Assembly: GCA_003599415.1 (NCBI GenBank)
Contig: QZKB01000041.1
Span: forward strand, 1-32,000
From: Ignavibacteriales bacterium
GTDB lineage: Bacteria > Bacteroidota > Ignavibacteria > Ignavibacteriales > SURF-24
DNA length: 32,000 nt
Reading direction: 5' to 3'
In this document: in pieces, positions 8,531-17,981 of the stretch
Layout of the letters: every line of letters starts with the position of its first letter
Position numbering within the stretch: position 1 is the first letter of the stretch
Program-made: the position numbers and the translations under genes
Notes under the pieces: model-generated
What the model was told of the DNA's origin: nothing
Databases searched by the model: none
Seen by the model: only the letters and a program-made list of their open reading frames with translations

Positions 8531-11440
8531 CTATTCACAGATGTAAATCCATCTTCCTGAAAGTTCGGGTTTTGCATTAAGTATAAGATTGCCATTCTTC
8601 ATTTTACCATTAACATTTTCAATATAGCTAATCCGTTCATAATCCACTTTGGCAAATTTTATTTTCTCTTTTGAAATATTTGAAGGAATACTAATTTCAC
8701 CATCAGCATCAATCCAGATTTTTAACAACGCTTTATAATTTACCTTTTCCTGTTCAGTAGGATTCGTCCAGCAAATCATGTTTTGTTTTTTATCGCTTAG
8801 CTTATAAAGTTTATTATCGATTTTCACTTTATCGCAATTATGTCCTTCAAAAGAAATAAGTTCTCCTTTTGCATTTAGATTGAAAGAGCAAATCTGTTTA
8901 CCTGTAAAATCTATTTTGTGTCCGTTCACTTTGAAATCAACAAGATTTATTTCATCTGAAGGCATTGGATTGTTTTTTAGAACCTCTGCATCTGCAGCAT
9001 CATCACGGGAGAAACCATCCGCCCATCCTTCCCTGTGTGTACGGTAATGTTTAACTATTACAGTTGAGTGGTTAGGAAAACGTGTTGTTAAATACTCTGA
9101 ATTTCTCGAAACGTATTCGGTATTATCATTTACTTTGGGAAATTTTCCTGTTGAAGGATAAGCACCGACTGAATTAAGAATATCAAACATAGTTCTTGTC
9201 TCGTATCCAAGACTTTGTGATTGATCATCCCGTGGACGGAATCCAAAGAAATAAGCATCACCTTTTCCATTAATTTTCTTTGCACCGATTGACAATCCAT
9301 CTACTTCCGCTGCAAGTTTAGAGCCATCTAAGAGTTTAACAGGATAAATTTTATCAACAAGAAAATCAGTTAAAATCGTTTGCTTTGGAATATCTTTAAA
9401 ATCATTTTTGAATATTACTTCTTTGCCTGCTGCAATTTGCCCAAAGAAAACTGAAGGAGTATATTCAACACCGAAGAGTTTTTCCCATTTGCCTAGGCAA
9501 TTGTTTTCTTTGCTATCTAAAAGCGGAGGAGTTCCGAACCAGATTAATTTTCCACCTGCATTATTAAACTTGTCCATAAATTCCAGGAGTCCATCGGCAG
9601 GTACAACTTCAAACAGTGCAACCAAGGTCGAAAATTTTCTCCCTGCAATTTCAATTTTTCCGTCGGCTGAAATTTTACCAACCTCCAAAAGTTTTTCGGC
9701 AGTTATATAATTGCTATATGCGTACTGTGTCATCCAGCTTCCAAAACGTTCTTCGGCAGCTACTAAATTCATAGGATAGAGAATAAGTACATCAACATCT
9801 CGGTGAACGTGTTCCGTTATTGCATCTATGGTTGGAGTTGCAGCCGCACCAAAAGCACTGTTAATTGAGTATTTCCATTTCTCGGCTATCCTTGGCATTC
9901 CCCAGAATGCCGCATAAGCATTGGGATATTTATTAATAATTCCAATTGAAGCGGCTAATGCTGCACCATAGTAGTTTCTATCTGCCCAGCCGCATTCAGC
10001 AAAATCATTTCCTGTTGGCTGAAGGTATTCACCCCATTTGAAATAATCGTAGCAAGCTGCTGCCGCCTGTTGAACTGTATTCGACCACAGAAAGTTAGAA
10101 GTATATTCATAAAGATAAGCCTGCTTCTGGAGCTCTTCTGTTTCAACTAAATCTATTGTCGGACTTTCTGCCCAGGAAGCATGAGCCAAAGTTGGCAATT
10201 CACATTTGAACAATCCATCGGCAAAATCTTTTGCAGTTTTAAACAAGTCGACCACCTGGTTATTTAACATCTTATAATACCGATCTCTGAATAAGATTGT
10301 TTTTGCAATATCTTCAGGTTTATCTCCCATAACATATTGTGAATTCAAAATCGCCTTTGGTGTACGGTCAAAACTTTTTGGCCCATACATAAAGTATAAT
10401 ATATACTTATCCATATCACGATACTGAGAACCATATTTTTCAGCATAAGTTTTTGCAAAATTGTCTGTCATAAATCTGTTGCCGAACTGACCGTTTTCAT
10501 GATGATTGTGATAATTCCAGTCCTGCTGAATATGCATTTCATCAGAATAAAGGCTTACGAGATTAATTCCCTGATCCGAATATTTCTTTAGAACATTTTT
10601 AAGGAAAGGTAACGCATTGGGACTAAAGTAATCCATCTCCGGGGTTTCATATTCAAGCATTACAAAAACGCGGTCATATCCTTTCAAGACTTCGCAACCT
10701 TCACTGTAAATGCTTACACGACTAATTGGAACAGATACGTCATGCTTTAAACTTGTTGGTATCCACTTTGGAACAACAGTGGTATCAGGCCATTCTTCAA
10801 TCTTTACATTATTTTTTATTTCAATAATATCTTCCGGCAGAACAACAGAATATTTACCATCATCAATTTCTTTTTCCTTAAATGCATATACCTTAAATCC
10901 TTTTAGCTTTAATGCAAACTTGCCTTTGTTATTAGTCCAGTAATGTTCGCGCCATAACTGAACTTCGAATTTTCCAGTCTTGGGCTCACGTAATCCTACA
11001 GCATAACGCAGCCATCGGCCATACTCACCTGTTTCCTTTGCAAAAGCGGGACCGATCTCAAGAGGGCTTAGAAGACTCAATCCAATTCCAAGTCCATATT
11101 TAGCTGCAAAATCGCTAACTGATTTTAACTTCTTTATGTATTCATCCATAACAGGAGTAAGCTTACGCTCTGTTCCCGCCTGATTTCTATATTGCCTGAA
11201 AAACTCGTCAAATGCTATTGTTAAAACTTTTTCATTCCTCGATTTTGCTGCTTCACAAACTTCACGCAAGCTTGAAATATTTTTTTCAAATCCCATTGAT
11301 ATATCTAATTTTTTGTCAGGATCTTGCAACTCCTGAAGCTGTTGATCGCTTGTTAATATAATTATCGATTGTGCATAATTCCTGTTTTGAACTATTATCA
11401 GCAAAACACTTACGAACAAAATGAAAGTTTTAGTTCTCAT
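8531..11440 (-). CDS. Large secreted glycoside-hydrolase-like protein, family unassigned
   Basis: The start is placed at 11440, not at the in-frame TTG at 11452, because TTGGAG is then a ribosome site 6 bases upstream and the product begins MRTKTF, a standard signal peptide. The protein has about 969 residues. The N-terminal half looks like a TIM barrel (KVLTIAFDEFF, YGLGIGLSLLSP, GINLVSLYSDEMH); the acidic pair in YSDEMH is a candidate catalytic site. The middle part (DVLILYPMN, then NNAGGKLIWFGTPP) resembles the glutamine-amidotransferase-like trimerisation domain of GH42-type enzymes and of GH106-like alpha-L-rhamnosidases. The C-terminus is beta-rich. I cannot assign a CAZy family. The position among rhamnose genes suggests a rhamnosidase or an enzyme acting on rhamnose-containing glycans. 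Confidence 0.7.
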   Translation of the reverse strand: MRTKTFILFVSVLLIIVQNRNYAQSIIILTSDQQLQELQDPDKKLDISMGFEKNISSLREVCEAAKSRNEKVLTIAFDEFFRQYRNQAGTERKLTPVMDEYIKKLKSVSDFAAKYGLGIGLSLLSPLEIGPAFAKETGEYGRWLRYAVGLREPKTGKFEVQLWREHYWTNNKGKFALKLKGFKVYAFKEKEIDDGKYSVVLPEDIIEIKNNVKIEEWPDTTVVPKWIPTSLKHDVSVPISRVSIYSEGCEVLKGYDRVFVMLEYETPEMDYFSPNALPFLKNVLKKYSDQGINLVSLYSDEMHIQQDWNYHNHHENGQFGNRFMTDNFAKTYAEKYGSQYRDMDKYILYFMYGPKSFDRTPKAILNSQYVMGDKPEDIAKTILFRDRYYKMLNNQVVDLFKTAKDFADGLFKCELPTLAHASWAESPTIDLVETEELQKQAYLYEYTSNFLWSNTVQQAAAACYDYFKWGEYLQPTGNDFAECGWADRNYYGAALAASIGIINKYPNAYAAFWGMPRIAEKWKYSINSAFGAAATPTIDAITEHVHRDVDVLILYPMNLVAAEERFGSWMTQYAYSNYITAEKLLEVGKISADGKIEIAGRKFSTLVALFEVVPADGLLEFMDKFNNAGGKLIWFGTPPLLDSKENNCLGKWEKLFGVEYTPSVFFGQIAAGKEVIFKNDFKDIPKQTILTDFLVDKIYPVKLLDGSKLAAEVDGLSIGAKKINGKGDAYFFGFRPRDDQSQSLGYETRTMFDILNSVGAYPSTGKFPKVNDNTEYVSRNSEYLTTRFPNHSTVIVKHYRTHREGWADGFSRDDAADAEVLKNNPMPSDEINLVDFKVNGHKIDFTGKQICSFNLNAKGELISFEGHNCDKVKIDNKLYKLSDKKQNMICWTNPTEQEKVNYKALLKIWIDADGEISIPSNISKEKIKFAKVDYERISYIENVNGKMKNGNLILNAKPELSGRWIYICE

Positions 11441-11475
11441 TAATATCTCCAAGAAAAAATATTATGAATTAAGGA

Positions 11476-12396
11476 TTAATTATTTCTTTTGCCATTTTTA
11501 TATTTCTTAAGTAGCTCGCCAGGATCGTTCTTCATCAGGTAAATTATACCATACCAATGTCGTTCCCTCCCCGGTTCAATTGTAAACTGAATTGACGGAC
11601 CTGCATGAATACAGGGATTAAGAGAATTATAAATAATGAAACTGACTTCACCCGGCCATGAAACTGCAACAAGATGTTTTTTATCCCGGCTTTCACGAAG
11701 GATTATATCCTCATCACTCTCTTCATTTGTCCGCCACCAGGTTCCAATATCTTCTCCCGGACCAAGAATTTTTGTTTTACCTACCGCCTGCATATTTGTA
11801 AAACCTTTCCTGGGAATTACAAGTTGTGCATCTCTTCCTTTATTAGCAGCAGTTGGGGTTGTTTTATCCAAACCAATACATTTGTTACCAGCCCAGATAA
11901 ATACATCGGAAGTTGTTTTCAGTTTATTAAAATCATCAGATTTATCCAGCATAAGACATATTTGAGGACTAATATTTTTTATTATTTTATCTGAATGATT
12001 CTTAACGAAAAATTCCAGGTTTACTTCATCAGATTTCGGATTTACATATCCTCCAAATTCAATTCCTTCCGGTGTTGTATAAGAATAGGAAATTTCTCCG
12101 CCGGTTTGGTTAATAGTCCAGTCAGGATATTTTTCCATCTTGAAATGTGCAAGCATATCCGGGCGGTAATGATCAATAAAGTACATTCCATCGTCCCCAT
12201 CAACGGTTTCAGGATAGCGCATTTCAATGTACCCGTTCATCCAGGGAGCAGTAATTCTAAAACCTATTGGTCCAAATTCGCCAGCAGGTTTGTCAAGTGG
12301 AGTTATTTTTAATTCCGGATTCTGTGCGGAAATAAAATTGCTAAGCAGACTTAACAGAAGAATAAAAAGAACTTTTTGTACTGAAGGTTTCATCAT
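11476..12396 (-). CDS. Secreted protein of unknown family, paralogue 2
   Basis: About 306 residues, with a signal peptide ending near FISAQ. AAGGA lies 7 bases before the ATG at 12396; an in-frame ATG at 12402 has too little spacing. The mature protein is clearly homologous to the product of the preceding gene over its full length. Shared blocks are GEFGPIGF, IEMRYPETVDG, GMYFIDH, EGIEFGG, NSLNPCIHAGPSIQ and RERHWYG. It lacks the lipid-attachment Cys of its paralogue, so it is probably periplasmic or exported. Many conserved aromatic, acidic and His residues suggest carbohydrate binding or catalysis, but no known family is recognised. It lies 47-53 bases after its paralogue and about 35 bases before the glycosidase-like gene. 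Confidence 0.75.
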   Translation of the reverse strand: MMKPSVQKVLFILLLSLLSNFISAQNPELKITPLDKPAGEFGPIGFRITAPWMNGYIEMRYPETVDGDDGMYFIDHYRPDMLAHFKMEKYPDWTINQTGGEISYSYTTPEGIEFGGYVNPKSDEVNLEFFVKNHSDKIIKNISPQICLMLDKSDDFNKLKTTSDVFIWAGNKCIGLDKTTPTAANKGRDAQLVIPRKGFTNMQAVGKTKILGPGEDIGTWWRTNEESDEDIILRESRDKKHLVAVSWPGEVSFIIYNSLNPCIHAGPSIQFTIEPGRERHWYGIIYLMKNDPGELLKKYKNGKRNN

Positions 12397-12449
12397 TTGC
12401 ATTTCCTTATCAAAAAACTTTTAGAATCTAACTGAATTGCAAAAAGAAA

Positions 12450-13415
12450 TTAATTTTCCCTTTGACCGTTCTTGTAACGTTTCATTAACTCTGCGGGATC
12501 ATTTTTAAGAAGATAAATTGTTCCGTACCAGTGACGTTCTCTTTTCGGCTCAATTGTATATTGAATTGAAGGACCGGCATGTATGCAGGGATTAAGTGAA
12601 TTATAAATCAGATAACTTACATTTCCCGGAAAAGAAATTGCAACCAGATGTTTTTTATCGCGGCTTTCTTTATAAATAATATCTTCATCGCTTTCCTGAT
12701 TCATCATCCACCATACAAACATTGGTTTTCCTGTACTATCTTTAACGTAGTTGGACATAAACACATCCTGTCCCAATCCGTTGTATTTTGTCCTGCCAAC
12801 TCCTTCAAGGTTATCAAATCCTTTTCTTACAATTATCATAAGCGGGTCTCTATCTTTTTCTTTAGCCGTTGGAGTAAGCTGATCAAGACAAGTACGTTTC
12901 CCATTTGACCAGATATAAACATCTGATGCCGTTTTGGTTAAATTAAAATCGTTTGAATAAGTTAGCTTTAAACACAACTGCGGATTTACATCAACCAGTG
13001 GTTTATCTGTATGGTTCTTTATAAAAAACTCCATGCGGACTTCATCCGAAGTTGGATTCACAACTCCGCCAAATTCAATTCCCTCAGCAGTTGTATATGA
13101 ATAAGAAATTGTCCCCGATTTTTCATCACGTTTCCATTCCGGATATTTCCCCATTTTAGAAAGAGCCTGCATATCCGGCCGGAAATGATCTATGAAATAC
13201 ATTCCGTCTTTTCCGTCCACAGTTTCCGGGTAACGCATTTCTATACTTCCATCCATCCAGGGTATAAATATTTTAAATCCGATTGGACCAAATTCTCCCT
13301 GCGGCGGATCAAGCGGAACAAGTTTTATTTTATTTGAATCGGGATTTAAAGTAAATGAACACGAAAATAAAACTATCGTTATTCCAATTAAAATTATATT
13401 AATTGATTTTCTCAT
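12450..13415 (-). CDS. Lipoprotein of unknown family, paralogue 1
   Basis: The 321-residue protein has a lipoprotein signal peptide (hydrophobic stretch followed by the lipobox LFSC, Cys at residue 19), so it is probably membrane anchored. It shares its whole mature length with the next gene product. It carries an extra segment of about 15 residues around DVFMSNYVKDSTGKPMF that the paralogue lacks. The strongly conserved NSLNPCIHAGPSIQ and RERHWYG blocks sit near the C-terminus, and the conserved Asp/Glu/His/Trp set would suit a sugar-active site. It is located between the GH3 gene and its paralogue. The function is unknown. Confidence 0.75.
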   Translation of the reverse strand: MRKSINIILIGITIVLFSCSFTLNPDSNKIKLVPLDPPQGEFGPIGFKIFIPWMDGSIEMRYPETVDGKDGMYFIDHFRPDMQALSKMGKYPEWKRDEKSGTISYSYTTAEGIEFGGVVNPTSDEVRMEFFIKNHTDKPLVDVNPQLCLKLTYSNDFNLTKTASDVYIWSNGKRTCLDQLTPTAKEKDRDPLMIIVRKGFDNLEGVGRTKYNGLGQDVFMSNYVKDSTGKPMFVWWMMNQESDEDIIYKESRDKKHLVAISFPGNVSYLIYNSLNPCIHAGPSIQYTIEPKRERHWYGTIYLLKNDPAELMKRYKNGQREN

Positions 13416-13486
13416 TTCAGATTTTCTCCAGGTACAAAAACTATTATAAATATATTTTGAATTCGATCCGAATGATTATTAAAAGG

Positions 13487-16400
13487 TTAAAGTCTAATTG
13501 CCTTTCTCAATTTAATATCACGTGAGGAATTCCCTATTTCTATATTAAACTCACCGGACACAATTATCCATTTCTTCTTTTCTTCTGAATAAAATGAAAA
13601 TGATTTTTCATTTAAATACATGGTTACTGATGTAGATTCACCCGGATTAAGAAATACTTTGCTGAATCCTTTTAATTCCCGGACAGGTCTTTCTTCTGAA
13701 CAGCTTTGCTGCCCAACATAAAGTTGTGCAACTTCAGCTCCGGCAGTTTTGCCCGTATTGGTAACTGTAAAACTTACTTCTATGTTATACTTGTCTTCTT
13801 TTTTTATGGAAAGATTGCTAAAAGAAAAAGTTGTATAGCTTAGTCCAAATCCAAATGGAAATTGTGGTTCATTGTTTTTTTTATCGAACAGGCGATAGCC
13901 AAAACCGCACACAGTAGTTTCAAAATCTGGTTGTACAACATTTACTTCTAATTGATCTGTAGTTACCGGATAAGTAACTGGTAGTTTTCCGCCTGGATTT
14001 ATTTTACCAAATAAAACATCTGATATCGGAAGGCCACCTTCCTGCCCGGGATAAAAAACTTCAAGCAATGAAGAAATTTGATTTATCCATTTTCCCATTT
14101 CAACACCGCCTGCAGAACATAAAACAACTACAGTATTAGGATTTGCTTTTGCTACAGCTTTTATTAATTCATCCTGGTAACCGGGAAGGTTGTAAGTCTC
14201 GTTATCATTTGCTTCTCCCTGCAAAGGTATTTGCGGAACACCGGCAACAACAATGGCAACATCTTGTTGCTTTGCAATTGATACCGCATCCTCAATCATC
14301 TTAAGTTGATTCTCATCCGGCTCAGCGTATCCAAATTTAATAAAGCCAGAAAGCGTTCTCTGATTATCGAAAATGCTGCTGTACTCAATTTGTAATTTGT
14401 ATTTTCTTCCTTCTTCCATTTCAATCCAGCATTGCCTGTTTTTCCCTTCAATCCAGGCTTCCTGCCATTGATCAAATATTATTTTTTCGTCAATAAAAAA
14501 TCTTACGCCACTGTTTGAAGAAATTACGAAATAATATTTGCCTGTTTTATTCGGAATAAAATCTCCCGTCCAGCGTACACTCAAATTCTTGTTATCTATT
14601 TTCACTTCTTCTTTTTCATTGCCGGACATAATTTCCTGAATGCTGTTGCAGCTTTCATAAAAAATTTTATCGTAAGCGAAATTGTTTCCAGTTACTATCT
14701 TTTTAATTTCATCTTCAGATAGAGCTTTTGAATACAAACTTATTTCATCAATTGTACAACTTGCATTTTTATCTGCATCCGGATTTCCGCCAAGGTACAA
14801 TGGTCCACCTGAAATTGGGAAAGCAAATTCTACTTCACCTTTTTTCTCTCCATCGTAATAAAGTTCTAAACTACCGTTCCGTCTCATAAGAATAATATTA
14901 GTCCATTCATTCACGGGAAGCACAGCTTCAATCTTTTTACTTGCCTGTTTTTCAATCATATAAATATTAAAGCCGGAAGAGGTGAAATCAAGATTTAGTA
15001 CACCCCAGATATACGAAGAAAATATCGGGGCAACTTTATCATTCTTTTCATCAAGCTTAACCCAAAACGAGAGAGCAAAATCCTGATCCTTTTCATAACC
15101 ATTGAATGTCCCTATTTTAAGGTATGAGTTGCCATCAAATTTTAAAGCTTTATTTGAAATTCCATCAGCTTGTTCCGCGCTTCCTGTTTCTTTAAAAGAA
15201 GATTTCCTAATTGAATTTTCATTCCTTATGATGACTGGCTCTCCTTCGCAATTCAGATTAGCGAAATATTCTGCTTTACAAGGAAATTCAGAAAGCAATT
15301 TCAGGTTCTCATCAAAAAGAGCTTTACAACCTTCTGCATAAGCAACATTATTGCCGGGCTGCTCTTCAAGAGATTTACGCACTGAAATTTTCCGCTCAGG
15401 AAAAACAGTACTGCTTCCCTGGTTACCAATCAACAAGTCACTATCGGCAAACGGACCAATTAAAGCTACAGTTTGTGATTCTTTTAAAGGAAGAAGACTG
15501 CCGGAATTTTTTAGAAGCACAATACTGTTTGAAGAAACATCGGCGGCAAGTTTTCTTTGTTCATCAACGTTGTAAACATCTTTGTAATTATTTTTATCCG
15601 GATTATAAAGTTGCGGATCAAATTTCCTTTCCAGGATGTGCCGGACGCGCACATCTAATAAACTTTCCGAAAGCATACCTTCCTTAATTGCTTCTTCAAT
15701 ATTATTGTTGGTAAAGAATGTAGAACCCGGATACTCAACATTTGAACCAGCCGTTAAAGCTGCCGATGAGTTTTCCATATACGCATCCCAGTCTGAAATT
15801 ATATAGCCGGAAAAACTCCATTCGTTAAACAAGATATTCAGGATATGAGCATTTGCGGACATAAAATTATTATTCACGCTGTTGTAAGCTGTCATTAAAG
15901 ATTTCGATTTTCCCTCTTCAACAGCTAATTGAAAAGCAGGCAAATAAATTTCACGCAATACTCGCTCGCCAACATTTTCGTTTACCCTAAATCTTCCGGT
16001 CTCAAAAGAATTGCATGCAAAATGTTTTGGTGTTGCAATACATCCTTCACTTTGTATTCCCTTAATTTCAGCAGCTGCAATTTTTCCGGATAAAAAAGGA
16101 TCTTCGCCCAAATACTCGGCATTACGCCCGGCAAGCGGATGCTTAATAATATTTAATGCCGGCGCCAGCAATTGATTTGTCTTGTGATGAATTAAAGTTT
16201 TCCCGAATGCTTTACCAACTTTATAAGCTAAAGCTGTATCCCAGCTTGCAGCTATTGATAATGGAACCGGGTAACAAACTTCTGTTGTAGTATCGTGAAT
16301 TCCGCGCGGGCCATCAAGAGCAACAAACCGGGGAATATTAAAGCGGTTATTTTTCTTATCATCGTCTGAAATATTTACCTGCCTGTTATAATTCAACTGA

Positions 16401-16600
16401 TCAATTTTTTCTGAAAGAGTCATGTGCTCCATCAACCAATCAACTTTTTGGCAAACGCTCCATTTGTCAAATTCAGGCGGAAGAGACTCTGCGGTTAAAG
16501 TTTTATTTTCAGTGGAATCCGGACTTGCTTTTTTATTTAAGGTTACAGCAAAAGAAGTATTTGCAAATAAGACAGCAAGAAGAAGAATTTTTAATTTCAT
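13487..16600 (-). CDS. GH3 glycosidase with inserted LamG and PA14 domains
   Basis: The 1037-residue protein has a signal peptide (residues 1-18). The GH3 N-terminal barrel covers about 45-340, with the catalytic nucleophile D270 in IISDWDAY and typical substrate-pocket blocks (RFVALDGPRG, GRNAEYLGEDP, PKHFACN). The GH3 C-terminal alpha/beta domain begins near 355 (SNSIVLLKN) and is interrupted: a concanavalin/LamG-like domain (about 450-630) and a PA14-like domain (about 645-760) are inserted before it resumes at IVVAGVPQIPLQGEAN. E796 is a candidate acid/base. A fibronectin-like C-terminal domain follows (FPFGFGLSYTTF onward). GH3 enzymes are beta-glucosidases, xylosidases or related exo-enzymes; PA14 insertions often shape the active site. 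The exact sugar is not determined. The gene starts 10 bases after the esterase gene, which implies co-transcription. Confidence 0.92.
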   Translation of the reverse strand: MKLKILLLAVLFANTSFAVTLNKKASPDSTENKTLTAESLPPEFDKWSVCQKVDWLMEHMTLSEKIDQLNYNRQVNISDDDKKNNRFNIPRFVALDGPRGIHDTTTEVCYPVPLSIAASWDTALAYKVGKAFGKTLIHHKTNQLLAPALNIIKHPLAGRNAEYLGEDPFLSGKIAAAEIKGIQSEGCIATPKHFACNSFETGRFRVNENVGERVLREIYLPAFQLAVEEGKSKSLMTAYNSVNNNFMSANAHILNILFNEWSFSGYIISDWDAYMENSSAALTAGSNVEYPGSTFFTNNNIEEAIKEGMLSESLLDVRVRHILERKFDPQLYNPDKNNYKDVYNVDEQRKLAADVSSNSIVLLKNSGSLLPLKESQTVALIGPFADSDLLIGNQGSSTVFPERKISVRKSLEEQPGNNVAYAEGCKALFDENLKLLSEFPCKAEYFANLNCEGEPVIIRNENSIRKSSFKETGSAEQADGISNKALKFDGNSYLKIGTFNGYEKDQDFALSFWVKLDEKNDKVAPIFSSYIWGVLNLDFTSSGFNIYMIEKQASKKIEAVLPVNEWTNIILMRRNGSLELYYDGEKKGEVEFAFPISGGPLYLGGNPDADKNASCTIDEISLYSKALSEDEIKKIVTGNNFAYDKIFYESCNSIQEIMSGNEKEEVKIDNKNLSVRWTGDFIPNKTGKYYFVISSNSGVRFFIDEKIIFDQWQEAWIEGKNRQCWIEMEEGRKYKLQIEYSSIFDNQRTLSGFIKFGYAEPDENQLKMIEDAVSIAKQQDVAIVVAGVPQIPLQGEANDNETYNLPGYQDELIKAVAKANPNTVVVLCSAGGVEMGKWINQISSLLEVFYPGQEGGLPISDVLFGKINPGGKLPVTYPVTTDQLEVNVVQPDFETTVCGFGYRLFDKKNNEPQFPFGFGLSYTTFSFSNLSIKKEDKYNIEVSFTVTNTGKTAGAEVAQLYVGQQSCSEERPVRELKGFSKVFLNPGESTSVTMYLNEKSFSFYSEEKKKWIIVSGEFNIEIGNSSRDIKLRKAIRL

Positions 16601-16610
16601 TATTTATTTT

Positions 16611-17885
16611 TTATTCAAGTGGAATATCAATGGGACCGAAAGCCGGAACAGGATTATCTAATGAATCTGTAATATTCATGTAAGGATTAACTCCATCTCC
16701 GCAAATAAGTGTGGCCGGTTGATTGGGAACACCAGATAAATAGATATTTATTCCGGCATCATCGTTCGGATCAAATTCAACTTTCGAGACAACATATTCA
16801 ATTCTTGCTTCACCATTAATACGAAGCGAAAACTGAGACGGTCTGCAGCAAGCTGATAACCGTCCGCAAACACCACTATAGTGTAAATGAAGATAGTTCG
16901 AACTGGATTTTTCATCTTTACACATTTTAATTGATTCAAGTGAAATTTGTTTTGCATGACCTGGCTGGTTATAAACATAAGTCAAAGCAATTTCAGCCAA
17001 CCGTTTGCCAAGCCTTTTTTGTCCGTCAGTAGAAATATGTGCACAGTCATCAAGTGGTAAATCAATACCGCTTGTCATATAAACATTCTTTGATTCGGCA
17101 GTAACTTTGCGTTGTATTTCACGCAGTTCTTCCCACGTTTTGTCCATTGCGGGATTCACTGTTATAAACCTTCCTGCTTGAATTAGAATAACAGGCAGAT
17201 CCGGTTTTCCAACATCTTTTCGGACAGATTCTATCAGGCGGAGCAAATCCTTTTCATAATTTCCTGTTTTTAACATCATTGCTTCAGATTCACCCTGAGA
17301 CCAGATAAAGCCTTTTATTTTTTCTTTGTTAACAGAATTTATTTTATTCAGCATTGCACCGTAAAGAGAATTATTTCCTTCTGTTCTTTTCTCGGGATAC
17401 CACATTTCCATCTTGGAACCGCCAAGCGCACACGGAATTAACGCAACAGGTCTGCCAGTTTGTTCCAAAATGTGCATAGCAAAATAAAGTCCCGGTCCAA
17501 CTCCGCCAACAGGATTTGTTTTACTTAATTGTGCAAGCATCTGGAACTGTGCGTGAGCTTTATCCCAGTCTTTCATAGAATCGGGCAAAAGTTCAAAAAA
17601 ATCTTTTTCAAAGGCTTGAGCGGTTGCTTCAAAAATTCTATGAAGAGGATTTTTTGCAACCATCCAATTGCCATCCATGTTAAGCATCCAGATATTCGGA
17701 TTTGAAGTTGTATCCGGTGTACGCCCTGCCCCTGCCATTTGGGACTGACCAGCCAATATCCATATATCTGCATCAATGGGGCAGGGATTTTTTTTAACAT
17801 CCGGCTGACAAAAACACTCAGCATTAAAAACAGTTATTAGAAAAGATAAAAGTAACAAATAAATATTTTTTCTCAGAAATAACAT
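16611..17885 (-). CDS. Secreted SASA/SGNH carbohydrate esterase
   Basis: The 424-residue protein has a signal peptide (hydrophobic core at about 9-21). It belongs to the sialate O-acetylesterase-like (SASA, formerly DUF303) SGNH hydrolases. The nucleophile is S48 in LAGQSQMAG, the oxyanion block includes ALGGSKMEMW, the block III equivalent is WSQGESEA (about 195-202), and the Asp/His pair is D279 or D280 with H283 in DDCAHIS. Members remove acetyl groups from glycans; in this locus the target is likely an acetylated rhamnose-containing or pectic polysaccharide. A region of about 100 residues after 310 has extra beta structure of unknown role. Its ribosome site GAGG forms part of the palindrome AACCTCGAGGTT. 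Confidence 0.88.
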   Translation of the reverse strand: MLFLRKNIYLLLLSFLITVFNAECFCQPDVKKNPCPIDADIWILAGQSQMAGAGRTPDTTSNPNIWMLNMDGNWMVAKNPLHRIFEATAQAFEKDFFELLPDSMKDWDKAHAQFQMLAQLSKTNPVGGVGPGLYFAMHILEQTGRPVALIPCALGGSKMEMWYPEKRTEGNNSLYGAMLNKINSVNKEKIKGFIWSQGESEAMMLKTGNYEKDLLRLIESVRKDVGKPDLPVILIQAGRFITVNPAMDKTWEELREIQRKVTAESKNVYMTSGIDLPLDDCAHISTDGQKRLGKRLAEIALTYVYNQPGHAKQISLESIKMCKDEKSSSNYLHLHYSGVCGRLSACCRPSQFSLRINGEARIEYVVSKVEFDPNDDAGINIYLSGVPNQPATLICGDGVNPYMNITDSLDNPVPAFGPIDIPLE

Positions 17886-17888
17886 TCC

Positions 17889-17900
17889 AACCTCGAGGTT
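17889..17900. promoter_or_regulatory. Palindrome overlapping the esterase ribosome site
   Basis: AACCTCGAGGTT is a perfect 12-bp palindrome ending 4 bases upstream of the minus-strand ATG. The GAGG used as ribosome site is inside it. It might fold as a 4-bp hairpin or bind a protein, but a palindrome of this length can arise by chance. Confidence 0.25.
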
Positions 17901-17981
17901 TTTGTTTTATTTAATTTAAACATATGAAAAAGAAAAGAAGTGAACGAAAGGGATCCTGCCTAATTTGATTAAAAGAAATTT

